Positions 55,614-64,000 of a stretch of 64,000 nucleotides of DNA are shown one piece after another; within the stretch, counting starts at the first letter, position 1, and each line of letters starts with the position of its first letter. The stretch lies in the NCBI GenBank assembly GCA_047967505.1, contig CM106538.1, one strand, 5' to 3'. The DNA comes from Dipteris shenzhenensis. Its lineage: Eukaryota; Polypodiophyta; Polypodiopsida; Gleicheniales. The position numbers and the translations under genes are program-made. The notes below the pieces were generated by a model. The model saw nothing but the letters and a program-made list of their open reading frames with translations, made no database searches and had not been told where the DNA came from.

Positions 55614-56536
55614 TGTTATGGATAAATTTCACCAAGGTAAAAGGCATAAATATATGTGTGTGCTTGTATGTGTGGCAATAGTATAATAAAATATGATGTG
55701 CATAGGGCCCAGGGTTGAGGTGGCAGGGCATGACCATGTGCCACCCTTCCATCTAAGAGGACCCATAAGGTGTGTTGTACATAATCCATGGTAGTTATAT
55801 TATAAAATGTTAAGGTGGCATGGTTCCTCCATGTGCCACCCCTCCACCTAGGCGGTCCCATGCCTGCATTTAGTGAGACATGGACCAAGGACCATGGGAG
55901 CAGTAATATAAAATAGGTGGAGATGGATATTATATTGGATTATTCCCTCCATGTAGGATAGGCCCATGTGGGGGGGGGTGTAGATAGTCCAAGAATGCAA
56001 GTTAAATAATGGGGAAAGTAGGATGAGGTGGCAAGATTCCTTGTCCCAACCCTCCACTTGTCCTCCTAGATGATTAAACGTATTATAAAATTGGGAAGAG
56101 AGCACGGGAGTATCTTAGACTTGGGATATGGGGGATGATATATGTGGAAAAATGAGGCCAAGGGTTGTCGCACACAATTGAGAGTGTGTAACCACTTAGC
56201 CCACATGGGAGACTTTTCCACACACACCATGCATGTGGGAGGATGCATTTATTGGGAGAGACCCCCTCTCTTGGATATAAAAGGAGGGGGCTATTCCTTG
56301 ATGGGACACACTCATTCTTGTAAAGCCATCTAGCTAGTACTTTGATTTCTTCCCCCCATCCTTCCTTTCAAATAAAGCATGACCCTCCTCCCTTGATGTC
56401 TCCATCTCTACATTCCTCGTCCCATTATGTACATGCTCCTCTTTCCCCTCTCCCTCTCCCCTTGTGCCATAGTCTCCCTCTTCATTCCCACCCCTCTTAA
56501 TCCCTTTTCCCCACCCATGTTAATGCTTCTCCCCTC
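55614..56536 (+). repeat. 3' LTR of gypsy C
   Basis: TGTTATGGATAAATTTCACC ... TTCTCCCCTCA, about 923 bp; TATA box ATATAAAAGG near 56276, AATAAAGCATGA near 56370. The outer boundary is set by loss of similarity to the 5' LTR and may be off by a few bases. Confidence 0.8.
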
Positions 56537-56599
56537 ATGTTCCCTTTCCCTATATGGCCCTCGCGCGTCGCCATGCCGAGCATCTAGCCTCTTGTCTCG

Positions 56600-58440
56600 A
56601 CTTCTTTTCTAGTTAATAGCGCCCAACGGAATTACTTAGCATATGAGAAAGAACTATATGCTATAGTCTATGCTTTAAAAAAGTGGAGGCACTACTTATA
56701 TGGTGCAAAATTTGAGATCATCTTTGATCAGGAGAGCATTAAGTGGATTTGTAATCAGCCAGAGCTTAAAGGTAGAAAAGCTAGATAGGCTGAGTTAATG
56801 CAAGAGTTTGATATACAATTGACATATAGGAAAGGGAAGTTCAATGTGGTAGCAGACTCTCTTAGCCGAATGCCAATTGTTAATTAATTGAGTTTTACTC
56901 AATTTCAAAATGATTTCCTAGAGTCCTTAAAGAGTAAATTTGAGTTTGATCCTCACTTCTCTGAAATATGGAAAGCAATTAGAAATAGGAATCCAACTAA
57001 TTGAGAGGCTTTCATTAAGGAGTCGCATGGAAATGGTGACACACTACAGGTTGGTGATAAAGAACTCAAGTGGAAAAAATATACTATTGAAGATGGCTAC
57101 TTGCTCTACAAGGGTAGAGTATGTGTCTCGGATAATAATGACATTAGGCACCAAATTCATTTTGAATGTCATGATAGTCTGAGTGCTGGAAATCTGGGAA
57201 TTCATAAGACATATGTGCTTTTGAAAAGACCATTCTTTTGGCCTGGAATAGGTAAGGACATCCAAGATTATGTATTGAAGTGCAAAAAATGCCAGGTCAA
57301 TAAGGCTGAACGCCTTAAGGTAGGAGGTCTCCTACACCCATTGGAGATTCCATCTGGCAAATGGGAAAGCATCTCCATGGATTTCGTTGTGGGATTACCT
57401 AGGACACAGAGGGGGCACAACTTTGTGTCGGTAATTGTGGGTTGGTTGACCAAGATGGCTCATTTTATTCTAGTCAATGAAGATGTTAAAACTCCAAAAT
57501 TAGCTAGGCTATTTTTTGAGCATATCTAAAGATTATATGGGCTACCAACCGGCATTGTTAGTAACCGGGATAGAAAATTTAATAGCCATTTTTGGAGGGC
57601 TATGTTTAAGAAGTTAGAAACTTCATTGAGCAGCGTGCATCATCCATAGAGTGGTGGTCAAACTAAAAGAGTTAATCAAATAATTGAGGATATGCTTTGA
57701 GCATATGTAAGTAGGCAGCAAACTAATTGGGAACAATATTTGCCCATATTAGAATTTGCATATAACAGTGCCAAACATTCAGCTACAGGTTTTAGTCCAT
57801 TCATGATGATGTATGGATTTCAACCAAGAGCCCCAATGATAGTGGGGCTCGAAAAAGAGAAGGTTCAAGTGGCCAAAGACTTTCTTGAAGATATGAATCA
57901 AGTGCTTAAGTTAGCTAAAGATAGCATAGGAAGAGTTGAGGACAAATCACGAAGTTATGCAAACCCCCACCATAGAAAGTTGGAGTTTGAAGTAAATGAG
58001 AAAGTCTACCTTAAGGTACCTGAATCTTCAGAATCTCTAAAGAGAGGGAAATGTCCAAAGTTGTCTCCTAGGTATTGTGGAACATTCACCATACTTAAGA
58101 GGATTGGAGAACTTGCTTACAAGTTAGCCTTACCTGAGGGATGTAGAGTACATCCAATTTTTCATGTTAGTAGGGTAAAAAGAAAATTAGGAGATGATGA
58201 TAATCTCCTTGGAAATGAAGTCCTAGTTGAACTCATTGAACCCGCATCTTTACCACATGAACCAAAAAGAATTTCAGATAGACAAGAAAAAAGAACACGG
58301 CATACAATATGGCAAGAATGTCTGGTTAAGTGGAAAGATAGACCTAAAGAGAGTTCAACATGGGAAAGGGTAAGCAATCTCCAGAGGATCTTTCCCCAGT
58401 GTAAGGCCCAAGGGAGTGGCTTCTGGCTGATCCTATCTGC
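56600..58440 (+). pseudogene. pol: Chromovirus (Ty3/gypsy D) 3' half: RNase H, integrase, chromodomain
   Basis: Begins inside RNase H (YEKELYAIVYALKKWRHYLY, then FDQESIKWICNQPEL and GRKAR-stop-AELMQEFDIQL, VADSLSRMP). Integrase: H...H then CKKCQVNK; core SISMDFVVGLP, IVSNRDRKFNSHFW and HHP-stop-SGGQTKRVNQ. Here TAG at 57647 replaces the Gln of HPQ, the second Asp sits in SNRD, and the Glu of TER is Lys. The C-terminus (57740-58459) has FEVNEKVYLKVPES, LSPRYCGTF, HPIFHVSRVK and a chromodomain-like WQECLVKWKDRPKESSTWER. The 5' half is absent and no LTR is identified. Abuts gypsy C's LTR. Confidence 0.85.
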
Positions 58441-59219
58441 TCTTGAACTTGCTGGATAGTTGGATGCAGAATGAGGCGAAGAGCCTCTGCTTTTATAGGC
58501 CCTAAGGGGCTGGCAAAAAACCGACCAGTCAGGCTGCCTATGGTCGAACCAAACAGGCCGACCACTGGTCTGCCTATAAATGCCGCTTTGGGGCCCTCTT
58601 TTCTAGGGCCTTTGGCCCACACTTAAAGGCATCCAGCCCCTAGTTCTGCCCAATATCTGGCCTGGTTGGCTGGCTCCAACTAGCCCTAACCAGCCAGTTC
58701 TATGGCAGACACTCCTGCTGATTCCCCTCGCTATTAATGTGCCCTGTGCTGGTCTTGCTTCTGCAGACACCTATTGCAGGCGCCTCTTCTTCTAGATCAC
58801 CATGCAATCATGCTCCTCATCATATTTTTTCTGCCAGGGTAGATGCAAGACATCCTGTCCCTGCCATCTCCCTTTCACAAAGGTGTCTTCTGACGCAGCC
58901 ATGCTCATCTCTCCAAGTAATTCACTCTTTGTTGTCTACTAACTAGGACCCACATGGCAGCCAGGATGCTGCCCATGTGGCACTCCCTCAAACCCTAGGT
59001 TCACCCCCTCGCATGCTCTCCTCATTTGGGGGCTTACAAATGGGGAGGTGACCTTTCCAACACCCCCTCTCAACGACACCTCTCGGCCCAATGCCAACAC
59101 GTCGATGACGATGCTCCAGTAACTCCCTATACAGACGGCCATCGATTGATGCACAGGTAGCATTTGATAGAGAATTAGACCACAAAGAGGCAGTCTGATG
59201 CTGTGCCACGTGTTAAGAC
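58441..59219. other. No recognisable gene; possible LTR-like stretch
   Basis: Contains GCTTTTATAGGCCC and CCTATAAATGCCGC (two TATA-like boxes near 58490 and 58572) with GGCTGGC/CAGCC repeats, so it may be LTR sequence of element D. No boundary could be set. Confidence 0.35.
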
Positions 59220-59599
59220 TGCAGTCTGATGCACAATCAGAAAAGAGAGAGGGAGATAGAGGGGGAGGGAAGGGAGGGATGGAGGGACATCCGAGGGGGA
59301 GAGGGAGAGGGAGAGGGAGGGAGGGAGGGGGGGAGAGAGCAAGAGAGCAAAGGAGAGAGTAAGAGAGCTCGAGAGCTAGAGATAGTTTAACGAGCATTTA
59401 GTCTTCTCCCACTCGCCCACTTAACTCCAGTTAACTCCCCACGAGTGTGCTGCTTTTCAACAACCTTGCATAATAGCTCGGGATCCTCTGATCCACATCT
59501 CTCTTGATCCACATCTCTCTTGCATAATAGAGAGAGAGAGAGAAAGAGAAAGAGAGAGAGAGAGAGAGTATGAGAAAGAGTTAGAGAGAGAGAGAGCAG

Positions 59600-59646
<47 letters not shown>

Positions 59647-59673
59647 AGAGAAAGAGTTAGAGAGAGAGAGAGC

Positions 59674-59722
<49 letters not shown>

Positions 59723-59750
59723 ACACACACAGAGGGAGGGAGGGAGAGAG
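59220..59750. repeat. GA-rich and (GA)n microsatellite tracts
   Basis: GGGA/GAGGGA tract at 59245-59340, then nearly uninterrupted GAGA from about 59529 to 59720 with internal AGAGTAAGAGAAAGAGTTAG duplications (59575, 59641), ending in ACACACAC. The minus-strand 110-codon Ser/Leu frame here is a product of the repeat. Confidence 0.9.
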
Positions 59751-59879
59751 GGAGAGCGGGTAATGTCTTGGAAAGCCTTTCTTTTTCATAAATTATGTGC
59801 CATGCCTTTTTTTCCCTTTTTGGTCTGCCCTCAGGGTAGCCTTAGCAACGATGAGATCAATTATAGTATCACTAAAAGA

Positions 59880-61700
59880 TAAGCCCTAGGCACCGACCAT
59901 CAAGCACTGCTTTATTTAGTGAATCGTCTATGTACAATTGGAAGAATAACCAGATGGCTCCTCTTGCTTCAAGAATTCGATTTCAAAATAGTGGTCCACA
60001 AAGGTGCCTAACACTACATTATCGATCACATGTCTCGTGTCAAGTCAGGAAAAGAAGCCACTAGAGTAGAAGATGACTTGCCAAATGCAACACTTTTTCA
60101 AATAGATGTTGTTCTAGATTGGTGTGCAAATATCATTGGATACTTAATGGCTGGAAGACCACCCCCTGAAATGAAAGCAGGGGATGCCAAAAAACTAATT
60201 CTAAAAGCTACACCCTATCAACTCATAGCAGGACAACTATACAAGATGGGCAAGGACTGGGTTTTAAGGAGGTGTGTAATGCCACATGAGATCATGCCAA
60301 TCCTCAGTAAAGTCCATGAAGGCATTTTAGGAGGACACTTCCAAGGGGAAACAACAGCAAAAAAAGTCCTCCTTGTAGGCTACCGATGGCCAACACTTTG
60401 GATAGATGCCTATGAATATGTCAACGTACTACTAAACCACAACATAAGGACTTTAATCCCCTAACAATAGTCATTGCACAAAAGCCATTTGAAAAATGGG
60501 GGATTGATTTTGTGGGTCCCACCCATCCAACAACAAACGGAACACATGCATGCTACATCATTGTGGCCACATATTACTTTACCAAATGGACTAAAGCTAA
60601 AGCAATCAAAAAGGCAAATGCCAAAAGCACAATAAGAGAATGTGATCACTTGATTCGGATGCCCCATTAAAATTGTGTCAGATAGAGGCACACATTTTGT
60701 CAATGAGGCTATCCAAGAACTCTTCTCTGGCTTTATGGTAATCCATAGAAAAAGCACACCCTACTACCCCCAAGGGAATGGACATGCCAAATCCACCAAC
60801 AAAATATTATGCATTATCCTCACCAAGGTAGTAAAACCAAAGCGTTCTTATTGGACAGAGAAACTAAATGCAGCCTTATAAGCATACCGAACCACACTCA
60901 AGGTTAGTACAAGGAATACACCTTTTTAATTGGTGTACGGCCTTGAAGCTGTGGTCCCATTGGGATTTGTAAAACCAAGCCTACGCATAGCAGTACAGGA
61001 ATGCATGGGAGATCATGCATCCTTGAAAGAAAGACTCTATCAATTGGAGAAGCATATAGAGACTAGATCAGTCACCTATCATGCCATGACAATAGAAAAA
61101 TATAGAAGAAAGGCATGGTTTGACAAAAAACTTAAAGCCAAGACATCAAGGAAGGTGATCTAGTTTTGCTATGCAATGCCAAAGTCCACAAGGGCAAACT
61201 CAAATATCACCTAACCTCAGCACATGCTCAATAGGTGGAAGAACTTGCGCAAGTACAACTCACTCTGATCCAAAGAGAAGAAGAGCTCCAGGATTTCTAG
61301 GGAAAGCTTGTAGACATACAATAATCTTTGGCAGCACACACTTTCAGCATTGAAAATCTTACAAGGGAATGCCAAATATTAAAGGACCAACTTGCCACTG
61401 CTACAGAGGCAAGAATTGCTTAAGCATAAGTCTTGGACCAATGGTCCAATACTAGTGAAGTCATTCCTCAACAAGCTTAGGGATGCATATACATCCATCT
61501 ACAATTAGTATAAGGAAAAAATAAATGAGATGCAATCCCAAAAGAAAGACATCTCAAATCTTGAACTCCAATTGCTAGTGCAAACCAATGAGGCAATGGA
61601 AGACACCACAAATGAAGTCCCCCTATAGTGCACAACGGTGGTATACTAAGAGCTTGTGGCTGTTCTACAAGTGGAAGATCACCTAAAAGCATGAGTGCTT
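59880..61700 (+). pseudogene. pol: Ty3/gypsy E fragment: RNase H end, integrase, coiled tail
   Basis: Starts with the end of RNase H (LQEFDFKIVVHKGA, then a degraded DHMSRV). The integrase zinc region reads HEGILGGHFQGETTAKKVL...YRWPTL, but the CX2C pair is lost. Core: FEKWGIDFVGPTHP (Asp kept), SDRGTHFVNEA (Asp kept), YYPQGNGHAKSTNK (Glu is Lys). After LVYGLEAVVPL and a Glu/Arg-rich segment (MEKYRRKAWFD type), the frame continues with many stops through a heptad-like stretch (VEELAQVQLTLIQREEELQD) to about 61700. No LTR seen. Confidence 0.75.
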
Positions 61701-64000
61701 ATCCAAAGGAAACAACTCCAGCTCAATATCATATCTTCTAATCCAAAAATCAAATGGGAATGTTCCATAGGGGAAAAAACTTTGTGCAAAATTTGCCAAG
61801 ACTTGCCTGAAGATGAAAAGCCATCTTCTGCTTGTCTACACATGTTGGGTTTACTACATTTAGGATAGTTGCTTTCATTGCATATGTATGCCTCATGGGT
61901 AGTCCTCCCCTCAGGGTCATTGGTGCTTTGTTGCCATTGCTAAAAAAGCCATCACTATTACCTACAGGGAATGATATAAAAAACATCCTACCCCAATTAC
62001 ACTTCAGACATTGATCTCATTGCAATTTCTCCTCTACAACAAAAGCCTTGCCAACCATTTCACAACAATAATGGCTAATATGGATCTAGAAGAATCCTTA
62101 TTGTACACCACAACAAAAATCCTAAAACCCTCTCCCTTCAAAAACACCTCCTCTATTTAGGGCCATAGCCAAAGTCCCTAGGAAAGTGTTTCATTTAATC
62201 TATTAATTTAGTAGGAGGACTTATCAGTTAATGGGCACTAAGTCATAAATCCTTTCCATTTTGAAAATTTCGGACAATCATTGATGTTAGGCTACATGTA
62301 AGAATGGTGGAGAACATAAATTATTTTAGAAAGATGATGTTATTGGGTATATCCTATTTTTTAAATTAAGAGTAGATAAATACTCTAAAATTATCTAGAG
62401 CTTCTTTCAATTGTCTAGCCTGTCTCCCTTCTCTTTTCCCTTTAGGAAAAATACAATTGCCCTTAGTCTGAAGTATGGATAAAGAGGTTGGGCAAGGCCT
62501 GCTTTCACATGTGTTGGTGTGAACTTTCCTTTTTGCTTGTACGACATTATGAGCACAAGAAGTTATTGTCCTTTGCATTGCCATATATTCCTCCTGCCCA
62601 ATTCCCTTATGCAATACAATTTTTAAGCTTAATTCCCTTTCACACCCATGACTCCATCACTCTCTCAAGAAAATGGCATTTGATTATTTGGCCTTCCAAT
62701 CTTGATACCTTAGAGGAAGGTATTTGTGATGGTACCAAGGATGGGATTTGTGAGAGAAGCAGTCATGGATTTGTACCAAAACTTACAAGAAAAAAATGGG
62801 AGCATACAGAAATCATACTTGCTACCAACCTACTATCAAATTGAGATAAAAGAGCCTATGCATGAGGACAAATGTTATAAGAAGAGTCTTATGAGGTGCA
62901 TAAGAAAACCACCCTTCTTACAAAAATATGATAGAATTATAGACATTATAAAATTTTAAGGGCTTATGCTAACATAAAAGACAACACTTTTGGCACACTT
63001 GCACACCAATACATGTGCCTCTATGCATATGCCAATCATCTTATAGTTCCTAAGCTCATGAGTACTACAAACAAGTTGAAATCTGTGCACATGCTTGTAC
63101 AACTACATCACATGAGAGAAGGACTAAATTTTAACTAGAGAAAGAAATCATTTCACTAAGAGACTCTAAATATCCAAGGAGAAAATCTTTTAGGTTGTTT
63201 ATTTTATAATATTTTCACTTCTCTTATGCTAAATTGGAAATTGCTTATTAGCTCAAACATTAACCTTGGCTATCCAAAGGTAAGATATATCAAATGTTTT
63301 TCATGAAACACATGTTTTAGCTCATCATCTGAGGCTCATGCTGGAGCATATATGCCTATAGTCCCAACATGACAAAACATGAAGCATTATGAATGAACCA
63401 CACCTCATTGCAATTGATATCATCATCATTGTGATTGATCACCATCACGTACTTGTAAGACCACAATGGGATATCACTCCTACTAGTTAAAACACTCTCA
63501 ATACCATTCTTAGGGTAGGTATTCCTAATTACTACTAGTTAGCAATAGAGAAATTCCCCCCCCCAAAAAAATAAAATCTTTGTCCTCAAACTACTTTTCC
63601 CACTAGATAACAACTTCAATTTCCAAATGTATAGCAATATTGATATGATAATCTGATGCTCAAAGCAATTCTAGGTCACAAAAGAGTTAACCAAAGGGCA
63701 CAGTGCATCAAGAGTCACTGGGAGCTCATGTGCAATTGTGTAAAGTATCTCGACCTCTAATTTTTTCCTTAAGTCTATAATGCATGAAAATGGGTGAACA
63801 TTGATATTAGAAAGGAGTTCTATTTTGTACTTTGCATCAATATCCTTCTTTGTGATATGAAAGGTTCACAATATCATGGGGACATATTTGAATGTTCTCA
63901 GTGAAGGCTCTTGAAACATGTACTAATTGAACTTGTAGGGGTTTGCAAGTGATCTGTAGTGAGGAAAAATGTGTCATGTGAATGGAATAGTACACTTGAT
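61701..64000. other. AT-rich terminal stretch, no gene found
   Basis: Frames up to 118 codons (62488-62844) lack any recognisable motif, and codon content looks random. A C-run/A-run junction at about 63556. Nothing regulatory could be supported. Confidence 0.45.

Larger units (their letters stand above)
48624..56536 (+). mobile_element. Ty3/gypsy element C with two LTRs
   Basis: Layout: 5' LTR (first ~180 bp lost), primer site, long leader, gag, protease, RT, RNase H, integrase, polypurine tract, 3' LTR. The two LTRs differ by roughly 20 changes over about 740 comparable bases by eye, so insertion is fairly recent even though the coding region has at least five stops or shifts. Copia B's 3' LTR is joined directly to the 5' LTR interior, which means copia B entered, or recombined with, this LTR afterwards. 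Confidence 0.85.

Noticed and set aside
59457-59789. Minus-strand 110-codon Ser/Leu repeat frame
   Set aside because: A direct translation of the (GA)n microsatellite.

Overview
The window looks like nuclear DNA of a land plant. It is dense in transposons and low in genes. Three things point this way: plant-type LTR retrotransposons (Ty1/copia, Ty3/gypsy and a chromodomain-bearing chromovirus), CACTA, hAT and Tourist-like DNA elements, and TTTAGGG (plant telomere-type) repeats inside a satellite. The only near-complete gene of clear metabolic meaning is an intronless microbial-type terpene synthase-like gene (MTPSL class) at 36472-37493. That class is known from non-seed land plants, so a fern, lycophyte or bryophyte is the likeliest source; the species is inference.

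Layout. 1-8.1 kb: GATGTGGCA-type degenerate repeats, a CACTA-like terminus at 2410, a pol-less Ty3/gypsy gag remnant on the minus strand (3.2-6.3 kb) and a three-exon CACTA-companion-type gene (6.26-7.5 kb) followed by GCGTCTAT-type subterminal repeats. 8.1-11.1 kb: AT-rich noncoding DNA with a perfect 42-bp-stem hairpin. 11.1-15.4 kb: six tandem foldback modules with nested palindromes and CATA/TATG microsatellites. 15.4-17.9 kb: a truncated copia element with its 3' LTR. 18-23.5 kb: degenerate DNA, a hAT remnant and a minus-strand copia fragment.

23.5-34.5 kb is the most unusual stretch. Two inverted 24-bp identical sequences bracket about 11 kb. Near each end lies an array of the palindrome TACCTCGATCGAGGTA, and each array sits upstream of a TATA box facing inward. 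The left promoter leads into a short GC-rich exon, an AT-rich presumed intron built of four ~360-bp tandem repeats, and a decayed gene encoding a coiled coil plus a RING-H2 finger. The right promoter leads into a truncated Arg- and Pro-rich reading frame that runs into a satellite array carrying blocks of TTTAGGG. I propose this as a decayed large TIR transposon with two convergent genes; the unity of the region is inference.

34.5-42.2 kb: a 406-bp MITE with TAA target duplications, the terpene synthase gene (one apparent single-base frameshift before the NSE motif), and a broken DUF7869-like transposase-type gene. 42.2-48.6 kb: a rearranged copia element carrying two gag-protease copies, one internally duplicated integrase and one RT-RNase H. 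48.6-56.5 kb: a gypsy element with both LTRs, the 5' LTR cut by the copia 3' LTR. 56.6-58.4 kb: a chromovirus 3' half. 59.2-59.75 kb: GA microsatellites. 59.9-61.7 kb: another gypsy integrase remnant. The last 2.3 kb shows no gene.

Almost every coding relic carries stops or frameshifts. Many stops are TAG or TAA exactly where the protein family has Gln, so C-to-T change at CAG/CAA sites seems to have driven the decay.
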